A program made the translations under genes and the position numbers. A DNA stretch of 17,914 nt, from positions 1 through 17,914 of the forward strand of contig JADQBV010000202.1 in the NCBI GenBank assembly GCA_016278415.1. The letters run 5' to 3'. Below, one piece after another: positions 1-8,466 of the stretch; within the stretch, counting starts at the first letter, position 1, and each line of letters opens with the position of its first letter. The notes below the pieces were generated by a model. It was not told the DNA's origin. It saw only the letters and a program-made list of their open reading frames with translations, and ran no database searches. The DNA is from Halanaerobiales bacterium (GTDB taxonomy: Bacteria; Bacillota_F; Halanaerobiia; Halanaerobiales; DTU029).

Positions 1-95
1 AATCTTGTCTGAACGAAATGCAATGAAGTGAGTTTGATTTGTTACTTCTTGATTGGAGGAAGAAACTGGGAATTAACACTTTTCTGTGAGTGAGA
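1..95 (-). repeat. Partial intergenic repeat, inverted relative of the 13621-13925 element
   Basis: This non-coding stretch lies downstream of the 773-residue membrane protein gene and runs off the left window edge. Bases 1-85 match the reverse complement of about 13732-13850. Shared blocks are the AATCTTGTCTGA start, a GAGTTTGATTT block, then CTTCTT, an ATTG-GGAGGA-like block and AACTGGG. Relative to that copy it lacks about 45 nt (13771-13815) and has a loop about 10 nt longer. AATC (1-4) can pair with GATT (36-39). Only half of the element is visible, so its other arm should lie outside the window. Seen directly by hand alignment; its function is unknown. Confidence 0.6.
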
Positions 96-144
96 TAATA
101 TCTGTAAATACGGTCATCAAAAAGAAAATTCCTATAGTCTTAAA

Positions 145-2466
145 TTACTTTAAAAAATATAATAAACTCATTACTGGATAAAAGAGTATAGTCGCTGCAG
201 CTACAACTCCAGAATCATTTACAAGCATTGTTACAAGACTCCCTACCAGTGCCCCATACAAACCAGCTCTATAATAGAAGTTTTTTTCAAAAAAAATCTT
301 TAATCCTGGAACAGGTTTTCTTAGTAGAACAAACAAATAAATAATCATAATAAGTAAAACCCTACTCCAGATTGTCCACCTTAGGAGTTTTAAGTTCATA
401 GTAAATTTTCGCATAATGGTATTAAATATCCACTGCCAATCAGAATCTATTAATCTCTGTACAGCTTGACCGATATGACTACTATTACCCATAATTCCAC
501 TATAGTCCAGTATAAGCATAATAACTAAAAATAGTAGTCCTAATCCAAGAATAAGCCATTTATTCATCCAATTTTTGTTCTGAAATATATAATAGCAAGT
601 TATACCCCCTGTGGTAAGAACAGTAATCATCCCACCAAAGTTTGCGCCCAAAGTTGCAGCACCTACAAAATATGTAATAATAAGAAAAGAAAAGACTATC
701 AATATAGGATTTACTTTAAAACTCCTGTCCTTTGATATTTCTAAAGTTACAGTAATTGCAAGAATAAAAGCCCCTAGATAAAAGCCCATATATTCATTTC
801 CTAAGCCATAATACCTTGCTCCAATAATAGACGAATAGCCTAGAATTGAGTCGGCTAACAAGGCATATTGATCTATTAAATTAATACTTACTAGCAAAAC
901 CATAAGCCAGGAAATAATAAATATTCTACTTGTAGGTTTTTTAATCATTTTAAATAATAGTAGTTCTTCTATCACAAATATACAAAAAAGCAAGATAATA
1001 TTTCCTAGTATAGTAAAAATATTAAATAAAGATAGAAGCATATAATTAATTGGAACAAGCAGTAATGCTATTAAAAGATATTCAAAAGACCTGTAAAATA
1101 TGTATTTTTGATTGATTTTCTTCCAGACTGTTTTTGATATCGCCATAATTAGTACAACCATCTGCAAAAAAATAAAAACCTGTATAAAAGGAGATCGTAT
1201 ATTATATATAAATGATACCTTCTCATTAAGCTGTTTAAGGTCTTTCCAGTTTGCTTGCATATCTTTAACTGAAGTAATAGCACTAGCGAATTGATCATCA
1301 CCATTATTAACACCATCTTCAAGAACCTTTCCCTCGAGGTCCTTTTTTGAAGTATTACTATTTAAACCCTTATTTAAACTATTTTTATCCAGATTTGCTG
1401 CTAAAAATCCTGATAATAAGTCAGATATAGTAATTATCCCCTTACGTCGAGTGGAGTCTGACTTTAACCAACCATGGTTGATACCCCGACCTGCAAATAA
1501 AACCCAGGTTAATCTTTTCCCCTGCTGAATTGCTTCTTCAGCAGGAGTTGGTACAATAATGGCAACTTGTGTTTTCTCTAAATCAATATTATCTATCATA
1601 AAACCTAAAAAAGCATCTATCCTCTCCAGGGCGTTAATCTTTTCTCCTTGATAATAATCATTTTGATTTATGTCGGATAATATCGAATTTTCAGTTATTT
1701 TATCCCCGAAAGTCTCTACAGAAGTTTTTCTTTCAGAATTGCTCTCTTCTAATTCTATAAAATTCTCAATCCGACTAATATCCCCGGTTTCAATAAAAAG
1801 GGCATCAACTTGACCCTTATATTCAATAAATTTATCTGCTAGTTTACTATAATCACTTTGATATCCCCAGGGTTTATTTGTTTTTTGTAATATGTTTTCC
1901 CCAATTTCTGCATATGGTACAAAACCAGTACTATCCATTGCCATTGAAACAATAGCCCTACTTTTTTTAGCTACAATATCACTATTACCCAGAACACCTA
2001 CAGTAATATTATTCTCCTTTGCTAAATCCCCTAACAAACCAGGCTTTGCTTTATAGTTGGTATTACTATTTAATGCAATTAAACCCTCTATTTCGTTATT
2101 TATAGCGCCTTTTCCAGAACTTATCCCATTGTGCGACATTTTACTCCCTTGGCAACGATTTCCTGCGTTGACGCTTAAATAGGTGCTTTCAGTATGTAAA
2201 TGATCCACTGTACGGACATTCATCAAACTAAAAGCACCCTTTTTCTGCAACTTATCTATATTTGGAGTATTAGCAATAAGTAGTTGATCAAGACTAAGCT
2301 TGTCTATGACAATCCAAACCATATTATAGGATTTGTCACTAGCTAAATTATAGGATTTATTACTTAAGCTAGCACTACTCAACTCACCACTAGCTAAGAT
2401 ATCACCCTCTACCCCAATACTAATCAAGAAAATCATTAGCAAAAGGAGATATACTTTTCTCTTCAA
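145..2466 (-). CDS. Membrane protein with N-terminal alkaline-phosphatase-like domain
   Basis: Predicted 773-residue envelope protein. Residues 5-26 form a signal peptide or anchor. Residues 48-400 resemble the alkaline phosphatase/phosphodiesterase superfamily: VWIVIDK (Asp55) sits where the first metal ligand is usual, NTPNIDKL follows, and HTESTYLSVNAG (91-102) sits where the Thr/Ser nucleophile region is expected. From about residue 427 to the end there are roughly ten hydrophobic segments, with a RYYGLGNEYMG motif at 551-561. I recall similar two-part proteins in clostridia and Halanaerobiales, usually unnamed. The typical metal-binding GDH signature is not obvious, so catalytic activity is uncertain. 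The start has an AGGGAGA ribosome binding site about 8 nt upstream. The gene follows ireB by 26 bp, so the two are probably co-transcribed. Substrate unknown. Confidence 0.7.
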   Translation of the reverse strand: MKRKVYLLLLMIFLISIGVEGDILASGELSSASLSNKSYNLASDKSYNMVWIVIDKLSLDQLLIANTPNIDKLQKKGAFSLMNVRTVDHLHTESTYLSVNAGNRCQGSKMSHNGISSGKGAINNEIEGLIALNSNTNYKAKPGLLGDLAKENNITVGVLGNSDIVAKKSRAIVSMAMDSTGFVPYAEIGENILQKTNKPWGYQSDYSKLADKFIEYKGQVDALFIETGDISRIENFIELEESNSERKTSVETFGDKITENSILSDINQNDYYQGEKINALERIDAFLGFMIDNIDLEKTQVAIIVPTPAEEAIQQGKRLTWVLFAGRGINHGWLKSDSTRRKGIITISDLLSGFLAANLDKNSLNKGLNSNTSKKDLEGKVLEDGVNNGDDQFASAITSVKDMQANWKDLKQLNEKVSFIYNIRSPFIQVFIFLQMVVLIMAISKTVWKKINQKYIFYRSFEYLLIALLLVPINYMLLSLFNIFTILGNIILLFCIFVIEELLLFKMIKKPTSRIFIISWLMVLLVSINLIDQYALLADSILGYSSIIGARYYGLGNEYMGFYLGAFILAITVTLEISKDRSFKVNPILIVFSFLIITYFVGAATLGANFGGMITVLTTGGITCYYIFQNKNWMNKWLILGLGLLFLVIMLILDYSGIMGNSSHIGQAVQRLIDSDWQWIFNTIMRKFTMNLKLLRWTIWSRVLLIMIIYLFVLLRKPVPGLKIFFEKNFYYRAGLYGALVGSLVTMLVNDSGVVAAATILFYPVMSLLYFLK

Positions 2467-2492
2467 TAAGTATCTCCCTTTCTAAAACTTTA

Positions 2493-2753
2493 TTATCTAT
2501 CCAGGTAATTTCTCAACAATTCTTCAATTATTTCATCTCTATCTATAGTTCTGATCATAGTTCGAGCGTCTTTATAACTGGTTATATAAGCCGGATCACC
2601 TGACAATAAATAGCCAACTATTTGGTTTATTGCGTTATATCCTTTTTCTTCCAGTGCTCGATGAACCTTTTGTAAAACATAGCCTGTTTCACTTAGTTCC
2701 TCTTTAGTTATCTTAAATCTCATTGTTTTATCATTAATATGATCTTCAGGCAT
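2493..2753 (-). CDS. ireB: IreB family regulatory phosphoprotein (UPF0297)
   Basis: Small 86-residue cytoplasmic protein of the IreB/YrzL (DUF965) family. In Enterococcus, IreB is phosphorylated by the PASTA-domain Ser/Thr kinase IreK and dampens cephalosporin resistance; this is family knowledge, not shown here. The sequence matches end to end: a KTMRFKI start region, a helical segment with [35 protein letters not shown] wording (about residues 28-60), and a C-terminal [12 protein letters not shown] helix. Thr10 is the likely counterpart of the phosphorylated Thr in the family's N-terminal T(V/M)RF motif. The start codon has an AAGGAAG ribosome binding site. It lies 155 bp downstream of alaS and 26 bp upstream of the membrane protein gene. 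In Bacillus the same gene follows alaS but is followed by ruvX, which is not here. Confidence 0.95.
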   Translation of the reverse strand: MPEDHINDKTMRFKITKEELSETGYVLQKVHRALEEKGYNAINQIVGYLLSGDPAYITSYKDARTMIRTIDRDEIIEELLRNYLDR

Positions 2754-2908
2754 GTAATCACTTCCTTTTTGTCCAGCATTTATATATTACTTAATGAATA
2801 ACATCTCACATTTCCTCACTTAATATACTTAATTTATATAAGTTTACTTATTAATATAATTCTATCTATAGTACTAAAATCCTTTTTTTTATTATAATTA
2901 TTTCTTAT

Positions 2909-5536
2909 TTATTTGTTTTCAATAATTTCTTTAACCTGCTGCAAAGCTTCCTGTATCTTTGAGGTTTCACGCCCACCAGCTTGTGCCATATCAGGACGAC
3001 CTCCACCTCCACCTCCAGTAATCTTAGCTACCTTACCAACTATTTTTCCCGCATGGTAACCTTCTTTTATTAAATCATCAGTTACTGAAGCTACAAATAA
3101 TACTTTATCTCCTAAGCTTGAAGCCAACACAATTACTGCAGAGTCTAACTTGCCCTTCAGTTGATCTGATAATTTTCTTAGTCCATCATTATCTAATCCC
3201 TCTAACTCAGCAGTTAGCATATTAACACCATTGACTTTCTCTAGGTCATCAATTAAATCAGCTGTTCTGGAGTTTGCTAAACGATCTTTCAAGGAACTCA
3301 ATTCTTTTCCCATCATTTTTTCTTGCTCAAGTAAAGATTCTATGCGCTCATACAAATTATCTGGAGTAGTCTTTAATAAATCGGCGGATTTATCTATCAA
3401 ATCCTCTTTACTAGAGATGTATCTTATAACCTCATCACCAGTTATTGCTTCAATTCTACGAACTCCAGCAGCTACACTTGATTCATTAAGAATTTTGAAA
3501 AAACCTATTTCTCCAGTAGCATTAATATGAGTACCACCACATAATTCCTTACTATAGTCACCCATGGTCACTACCCTGACTGCTTCACCATATTTTTCCC
3601 CAAATAATGCTGTAGCACCAATTTCTTTGGCTTTTTCCTGGTTTGTAACTATTGTATCCACTGAAAGATTATTCATAATTACTTTATTAACCTTTTCTTC
3701 AACCAGTCTTAATTCTTCATCAGTCATTCCAGTAAAATGATTAAAATCAAAGCGTAAACGATCAGCCTGGACTAAGGAACCTGCTTGATTTACATGATCA
3801 CCTAGCACTTCTTTTAAAGATTTATGGAGTAAATGAGTTGCAGAGTGATTCCGAGCAGTGGACTGACGTAGATCAGAAAAAACCTTGGCTTCTACAGTCT
3901 GTCCTGTCTTTATCTCTCCCTCTTTTACCTCAACTAATTGTACTGAAAGTCCAGTCTTTTTCCTGGTATCATAGACATTTGCCACATTTTCATTAGAGCG
4001 TAAGACACCTTTATCACCAATCTGACCACCACTTTCAGCATAAAAAGGTGTCTTATCAAGTATAATTTCTCCTTTTTGACCTGTTTTTAAGCTATCTACT
4101 TGCTTACCATCTCTAATAATAGCTACTATTTTCGACTGGTCATTTAACGTTTCGTAACCGGTAAAATCAAAGTTATTATCACTTTTTAGTGTATTATATA
4201 TCTTGGCTTCTTCAGAGCCGCTAAAACCTACATCATCTCTGGCCTGTCTTGCCCTTTCCCGTTGCCTTTTCATTTCTCGATTAAAGCCCTCTTCATCTAC
4301 ATCAAGGCCTTCTGCTTCCAGTTCATCCCTAGTTAATTCAAGGGGAAAACCATATGTATCATAGAGTTTAAAGGCGTTCTTACCAGATAGAATACCTTGA
4401 TTGGCTTCCTTCATCTCATTAATCATATCATTTAAGATTGATAAACCCTGGTCAAGGGTAAGTAAAAAACGCTCCTCTTCAGCTATAATTATCTTTTGGA
4501 TATAAGCCTCTTTATCCTTAAGTTCAGGATAGGCATCTTTCATACTCTCTACTACTACAGGAACCATCTTATATAGGAATGGTTCATTATACCCCAATTT
4601 TCCCCCATAGCGAACAGCACGGCGGAGTATTCTCCTTATAACATATCCGCGACCTTCATTACTAGGTAGAGCCCCATCAAAGATTGCCATTGTTGTACCC
4701 CGACTATGATCAGCCACAACCCTAAAAGCCATCTTTGTTTCAGGATCCTTTCCATAATCAATACCACTATCTTTTGCTATATAATCAATCATTGGCATAA
4801 TTAAATCAGTTTCATAATTTGAATCTACACCCTGTAGGATAGAGGCAACCCTTTCAAATCCCATCCCTGTGTCGATATTTTTATTAGGAAGTGATAAATA
4901 CTCTCCATCTTCTGTTTTATCATATTGAGTAAATACTAGATTCCAAATTTCCAGGTAGCGGTCACCCTCACCACCTATTACATCCTCATCACTATCACCA
5001 TATTCCACACCACGGTCATAATGTATCTCTGAACAGGGACCACAAGGTCCTGTACCTATCTCCCAAAAATTATCCTTCTTTCCCATACGCAATATACGTT
5101 CTTTGGGAACACCAGCAATATCATGCCAGATGTCAAAAGCCTCATCATCATCCTGATAGACTGTAATCCAAAGACGATCTTTATCCATCTTTAAGACCTC
5201 AGTTACAAACTCCCAGCCCCAGACAATTGCCTCTTTCTTAAAATAATCCCCAAAAGAAAAATTACCCAACATCTCAAAAAATGTATGATGTCTATCTGTT
5301 TTGCCTACATTCTCAATATCATTTGTTCTAATACATTTTTGACTGGTAACTATCCTATCCTTAGGTGGTGTTTCCACTCCATTAAAATATCTTTTGAAAG
5401 GTGCCATACCAGCGTTTATCCATAATATACTTGGATCATTCTGTGGGATTAATGGTGCACTAGGAAGCACCAGATGTCCTTTATCTTCAAAGAATTCAAG
5501 ATATGCTTTTCTCAGTTCATCTCCTGTCATAACCAT
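2909..5536 (-). CDS. alaS: Alanine--tRNA ligase
   Basis: Full-length 875-residue cytoplasmic enzyme that charges tRNA-Ala with alanine and hydrolyses mischarged Ser/Gly-tRNA-Ala. The class II catalytic domain occupies the N-terminal half: LRKAYLEFFEDKGH start, FKRYFNG, TGPCGPCSEIH and the motif-3-like GMGFERVASILQG. The editing domain has the zinc-binding HSATH pair (His564, His568) and the CGGTH pair (Cys666, His670), so all four ligands are intact. A C-terminal coiled region leads to the C-Ala domain with the glycine run GGGGGGRPDMAQAGG. The first ATG at 5536 is supported by a GGAGGGAG ribosome binding site 8 nt upstream; a second ATG two codons in is less well placed. Upstream is a 337-bp non-coding gap; ireB follows downstream. 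No T-box leader was recognised. Confidence 0.98.
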   Translation of the reverse strand: MVMTGDELRKAYLEFFEDKGHLVLPSAPLIPQNDPSILWINAGMAPFKRYFNGVETPPKDRIVTSQKCIRTNDIENVGKTDRHHTFFEMLGNFSFGDYFKKEAIVWGWEFVTEVLKMDKDRLWITVYQDDDEAFDIWHDIAGVPKERILRMGKKDNFWEIGTGPCGPCSEIHYDRGVEYGDSDEDVIGGEGDRYLEIWNLVFTQYDKTEDGEYLSLPNKNIDTGMGFERVASILQGVDSNYETDLIMPMIDYIAKDSGIDYGKDPETKMAFRVVADHSRGTTMAIFDGALPSNEGRGYVIRRILRRAVRYGGKLGYNEPFLYKMVPVVVESMKDAYPELKDKEAYIQKIIIAEEERFLLTLDQGLSILNDMINEMKEANQGILSGKNAFKLYDTYGFPLELTRDELEAEGLDVDEEGFNREMKRQRERARQARDDVGFSGSEEAKIYNTLKSDNNFDFTGYETLNDQSKIVAIIRDGKQVDSLKTGQKGEIILDKTPFYAESGGQIGDKGVLRSNENVANVYDTRKKTGLSVQLVEVKEGEIKTGQTVEAKVFSDLRQSTARNHSATHLLHKSLKEVLGDHVNQAGSLVQADRLRFDFNHFTGMTDEELRLVEEKVNKVIMNNLSVDTIVTNQEKAKEIGATALFGEKYGEAVRVVTMGDYSKELCGGTHINATGEIGFFKILNESSVAAGVRRIEAITGDEVIRYISSKEDLIDKSADLLKTTPDNLYERIESLLEQEKMMGKELSSLKDRLANSRTADLIDDLEKVNGVNMLTAELEGLDNDGLRKLSDQLKGKLDSAVIVLASSLGDKVLFVASVTDDLIKEGYHAGKIVGKVAKITGGGGGGRPDMAQAGGRETSKIQEALQQVKEIIENK

Positions 5537-5873
5537 TTAAATTTCTCCCTCCTGTAAATAAAATAATATAGATTTATATTTATTCCTCAAATTATGTACA
5601 ATTATAGTTACATTAAATAATACTAAAAATATAAGTATTTGTCAATTAAAGGAGGTATAGGTTTAGCTTATTAACCCAGTGTAAGCCAATTATATTTCTG
5701 TAACGACTTTTAACTTTTTGTGGAGACAGGACGTCGGAACAAAAAGTTGTAACAGTGAACGAAGGCAGGAGGTCGTAGTGAACGACAAGTGAAACAAACA
5801 TAATTGGATGGAACGGAAACCAGAAATTCTTATATTATTAGATTATAGGCAAATGAAAGTTTACAAAATAATT
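5537..5873. other. Non-coding gap upstream of alaS
   Basis: This 337-bp gap lies upstream of alaS and downstream of the PerM-like gene, both of which read on the minus strand. It holds the alaS ribosome binding site near 5545-5552, an A+T-rich stretch to about 5650, a more G+C-rich hairpin element at 5681-5810, and A+T-rich DNA again to 5873. I see no open frame with a ribosome binding site and no T-box antiterminator consensus (GGTGG-type) on the minus strand. The alaS promoter should be here but I cannot place it confidently. Confidence 0.7.
5681..5810. repeat. Hairpin-rich intergenic element, possible repeat
   Basis: The segment stands out from its A+T-rich flanks. It contains nested inverted repeats: CCAATTAT (5686-5693) with ATAATTGG (5800-5807) as outer arms. 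Inside these, AACTTTTTGT (5712-5721) pairs with ACAAAAAGTT (5739-5748), a perfect 10-bp stem, and GTCGT (5772-5776) pairs with ACGAC (5782-5786). A GTGAACGA motif occurs twice (about 5755 and 5779) and resembles the CTGAACGAA stretch at 9-17. Whether it belongs to the same family as the mutS2-flanking repeats is unclear. Seen directly; function unknown. Confidence 0.55.
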
Positions 5874-6917
5874 TTATTTAATTGATTCATCTTTTAAAAA
5901 CCTGAATATATATTTAAAAATCACTATCAGACTACCAGCGATAGGTATTGCTAACAATAAACCTAATATACCATATAATTTAGCCCCAGCAAGGAGAGAA
6001 AAAATTACTATTAAGGGATGAATACCTACCTCATTACTCATTATTTTCGGACTAATGATACTACTTTCTAGCTGTTGTATTATTAAAAATAACAGTCCAA
6101 TACTAATAGCCTTTGTAGGGGATGACAATAGTGCAATAAAGATTGCAGGTATACTACTAATTATTGGTCCAATAAAAGGTATCATATTACTAAGACCTGC
6201 TACAAATCCTAGTAATATTGCGAACTTAATATTAAATATTACCAGTCCAATACTAATTAATATTCCTACTATTATGCTAATCCATATCTGGCCCCTTAGA
6301 TAACCTAAAAATATTTTATTTATTTCAACACCTATTTCAAGGAATGTTCTTCGTTTACTCCTAGGTAGGAATCTAATTATACCCCTCTTAAGTTTGTCCA
6401 TATCCTTTAAAATATAATAACTGATAAATGGAGCAATCACTAAACTTAATAGTGTTGATAGTGAGTTTATAATTAATTCAGTAAAATTCTCCATGAATGT
6501 TATTACCTGTTCTTCGGATTTTTTTAAAGTCCTATCAATAACCTCTTTTATAATAGGAGGCATATTTACCCTATGGTATTCTTTATTTAAATTATCTATA
6601 TATTTATCTATTTCCTTGACATATTCAGGTATTGTAGTTGTTAGGTTTTCTAACTCAGTTAATAAAGCTGGTATTATTAGAAATGATATAAGAATAATTA
6701 ATATTAAAAAAACCATAATCAATATATATATAGCCCAGGTTTTCGGTATATTCCTTTTCCTTAAGAAATGAATTAAAGGATAAAATAGATATGCTATGAC
6801 AATACCTACAATAAAAGGCAGAAGAATTACTCTTATAATAATCAAAAAATAAATTATGCCCCCTAACCCAAGGAGCATAATTCCTGTTTTAAGATCCTTT
6901 TCCTTTATATTAAACAT
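5874..6917 (-). CDS. AI-2E family transporter (PerM/YdgG-like)
   Basis: A 347-residue polytopic inner-membrane protein of the AI-2E exporter/PerM family (formerly UPF0118). Some members export small molecules and others act as Na+/H+ antiporters, so the substrate cannot be assigned. Two N-terminal hydrophobic segments (about 13-55) and a third (60-85) precede a soluble stretch with helical, charged sequence (about 90-140). The family core then follows: PFISYYILKDMDKLKR, FLGYLRGQ, GLSNMIPFIGPIISSIPA, a QLESSIISPKIMSNEVGIHPL block and a final GLLLAIPIAGS segment. These are the classic conserved motifs and the length is normal. A GAGG ribosome binding site precedes the ATG by 8 nt and overlaps the stop codon of the upstream gene, only 9 bp away, indicating tight coupling. 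Confidence 0.92.
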   Translation of the reverse strand: MFNIKEKDLKTGIMLLGLGGIIYFLIIIRVILLPFIVGIVIAYLFYPLIHFLRKRNIPKTWAIYILIMVFLILIILISFLIIPALLTELENLTTTIPEYVKEIDKYIDNLNKEYHRVNMPPIIKEVIDRTLKKSEEQVITFMENFTELIINSLSTLLSLVIAPFISYYILKDMDKLKRGIIRFLPRSKRRTFLEIGVEINKIFLGYLRGQIWISIIVGILISIGLVIFNIKFAILLGFVAGLSNMIPFIGPIISSIPAIFIALLSSPTKAISIGLLFLIIQQLESSIISPKIMSNEVGIHPLIVIFSLLAGAKLYGILGLLLAIPIAGSLIVIFKYIFRFLKDESIK

Positions 6918-6926
6918 AATAAACCT

Positions 6927-7568
6927 CTAATTCCCCTGAGTATTTTCTTCACGTAGCTTTTTTAAAGACTCTTCCAGTTGGGCAATTTTTTTGCCAAAAT
7001 TCAACTTAGAAGCAATATCTTCACCCATTGCAGTTCCCTCTTTTTCCGTCTTTTTCTTGCGTTCATCTGCAGGATTCCTTACTTCATCTTCTTTTTCATT
7101 TTTTTTATCCTCTACCTCGCTAGAAGAAGTTGGAACTGTTTGATTATCCTTTTCTTTTCCTGTTTCCGCTTCACTTGCTTTTTCACTATCATTTTGACTA
7201 TTATCCTGACTGTCTGTCATCATAGTATTTGCAGTATTAGTAACAAATTTCTTTATCCCTGCTGTCACATCTTTATTTTTTGCTTTATTAGCTTTTTTAT
7301 CTATTTCTTGCTTTTCCTGATTCTGGTCTGTTTCTTGCTTATTTTTATCTTGACTTTTGCCTTGTTCTAGTCCTTTGTCTTGACCTTGATCATTGCCTTG
7401 TTCTTGACCTTGATCTTTTGAATTTAATTGTTTTCCATCTTGTTTACCTTCTTTATTTTCAACAGCATTAACTGCTTCGCCTTTAGCTGTGTTAATCGCT
7501 AGTAAAGCAACAGCAACCCCAAACATCCCACCTATAAGAATACCAGTTAATAATCCATCATTCTTCAT
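6927..7568 (-). CDS. YtxH-like small membrane-anchored, low-complexity protein
   Basis: Predicted 213-residue protein. Residues 4-24 (GLLTGILIGGMFGVAVALLA) form one glycine-rich transmembrane helix of the YtxH/gas-vesicle-like type. A long hydrophilic region rich in Gln, Lys, Asp, Glu, Asn and Gly follows. Residues about 50-90 show irregular repeats of the QGQ/DKG/DQ type, and acidic-basic sequence continues to about 180. The C-terminus (about 190-210) can form a short coiled coil, FGKKIAQLEESLKKLREEN. No enzyme motif is present. Proteins of this kind are often stress- or envelope-associated, but the name rests mainly on the N-terminal helix. The ATG has an AGGGGGA ribosome binding site. It ends 9 bp before the PerM-like gene, which is probably translated from the same message. 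Confidence 0.65.
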   Translation of the reverse strand: MKNDGLLTGILIGGMFGVAVALLAINTAKGEAVNAVENKEGKQDGKQLNSKDQGQEQGNDQGQDKGLEQGKSQDKNKQETDQNQEKQEIDKKANKAKNKDVTAGIKKFVTNTANTMMTDSQDNSQNDSEKASEAETGKEKDNQTVPTSSSEVEDKKNEKEDEVRNPADERKKKTEKEGTAMGEDIASKLNFGKKIAQLEESLKKLREENTQGN

Positions 7569-7698
7569 TTCTTCTTCCCCCTAGCGTATTTAATAGTTAA
7601 TTAATAGTTCTACAATTTAGAATTTATCCTAAATATACCATAAGTATTTATACTAATCTTTTATATATTATACCCAGTAGATAAATATTTATTTAAAG

Positions 7699-8346
7699 TT
7701 AATTACTAGTATCTTTAATTATTCCAGAAACCCCCTCTTTATCTATACCCACATAAATCTGAGGGACACGGCCTAATATTACAACTTCTGTAACCGGTAC
7801 TTCTGCTGTCACTTGCACATTCTTACTACTGAAAGGTACAATCATTTTTAATTCAGTTGTTACTTTAAGATAGATTTTATGGCGCGTTTGATTTATACCA
7901 GCAGATGTAAAGCTATCATTAACCTTTGGAGGAATAGTAAAACCAGCAGGAACCATCTGCATATTTAAGTCAGGACCATATCCAGCAAGAAGGTCTATTC
8001 CCAATATCCTGGTTAATGGAACTGTAAGGGTTTTACGACTTAGTATTTCTAATTCCTTCTGTATAGACAAAGAAATTTGCGAAGTGAAACTGTTTATGTA
8101 TTTAATATTAGGTTGCATTAAAACAATATCACCCTGGTCATTATAAATATATTTAACCATATCTTGATAATTTATATTCTCTGTTCCCTTATGAACTGCT
8201 TGATTTATTGCTTTATTAGCTATATTTTTTACCTCTACTTCTGCTAGACTAAAAAACACCGGTGTTATTGTTCTATGTATTACAAAAAAGATTAATAAAA
8301 GTATCAAAACAAAAGCAATAACAACTTTCCAGATATTAAATTTCAT
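7699..8346 (-). CDS. yunB: Sporulation protein YunB
   Basis: A 215-residue protein of the YunB family, known in Bacillus as a forespore/mother-cell-stage sporulation gene; its biochemical role is not established. One N-terminal transmembrane helix (about 6-25) is followed by an outer domain with the family wording: a FSLAEVEVKNIANKAINQAV helix, VKYIYNDQGDIV, NSFTSQISLSIQKEL, VPLTRILGIDLLAGYGP and a C-terminal VPVTEVVILGRVPQIYVG strand pair. An in-frame ATG at 8394 would add 16 residues and also has a weak AGGAG site. I prefer 8346 because it has a better GGAGGGA site and puts the protein start directly before the membrane helix. It is divergent from the PBP gene and about 130 bp upstream of the YtxH-like gene. 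Confidence 0.88.
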   Translation of the reverse strand: MKFNIWKVVIAFVLILLLIFFVIHRTITPVFFSLAEVEVKNIANKAINQAVHKGTENINYQDMVKYIYNDQGDIVLMQPNIKYINSFTSQISLSIQKELEILSRKTLTVPLTRILGIDLLAGYGPDLNMQMVPAGFTIPPKVNDSFTSAGINQTRHKIYLKVTTELKMIVPFSSKNVQVTAEVPVTEVVILGRVPQIYVGIDKEGVSGIIKDTSN

Positions 8347-8350
8347 AAAA

Positions 8351-8357
8351 TCCCTCC
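8351..8357 (-). promoter_or_regulatory. Ribosome binding site for yunB
   Basis: The minus-strand sequence reads GGAGGGA followed by TTTT and then ATG at 8346. It favours this start over the in-frame ATG at 8394, which has a closer and weaker AGGAG. Confidence 0.6.
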
Positions 8358-8434
8358 ACTTAATAATATATGCTGGAAATATGATAATGTGCATATCACT
8401 CCTATCAATTAGGGTATTATTTTTAATATAATTA

Positions 8435-8443
8435 TGTTATAAT
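8435..8443 (+). promoter_or_regulatory. Extended -10 promoter for the PBP gene
   Basis: TGTTATAAT is a perfect extended -10 element (TG-n-TATAAT). No good -35 hexamer lies 16-18 nt upstream, which is acceptable for extended -10 promoters. Transcription would begin about 8450, which argues against the in-frame ATG at 8448 as the start of translation and supports 8475. Seen in sequence; promoter function is inferred. Confidence 0.55.
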
Positions 8444-8460
8444 AGGAATGATATTTATAA

Positions 8461-8466
8461 AGGAGG
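8461..8466 (+). promoter_or_regulatory. Ribosome binding site for the PBP gene
   Basis: AGGAGG lies 8 nt before the ATG at 8475. It decides the start of the PBP gene, because the in-frame ATG at 8448 lies upstream of this site and has none of its own. Confidence 0.8.

Noticed and set aside
5681..5810. CRISPR array or tandem repeat
   Set aside because: The GTGAACGA motifs occur only twice at uneven spacing, with no regular repeat-spacer pattern and no cas genes in the window.
6978..7370. Plus-strand open frame of 130 codons
   Set aside because: It is the antisense shadow of the low-complexity YtxH-like gene; its Phe/Ile/Leu-rich product reflects A-rich sense codons and no start signal is present.
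8346..8394. Longer yunB start at 8394
   Set aside because: The 16 extra residues are hydrophobic and atypical, and the ATG at 8346 has a stronger, better-spaced ribosome binding site; not fully excluded.
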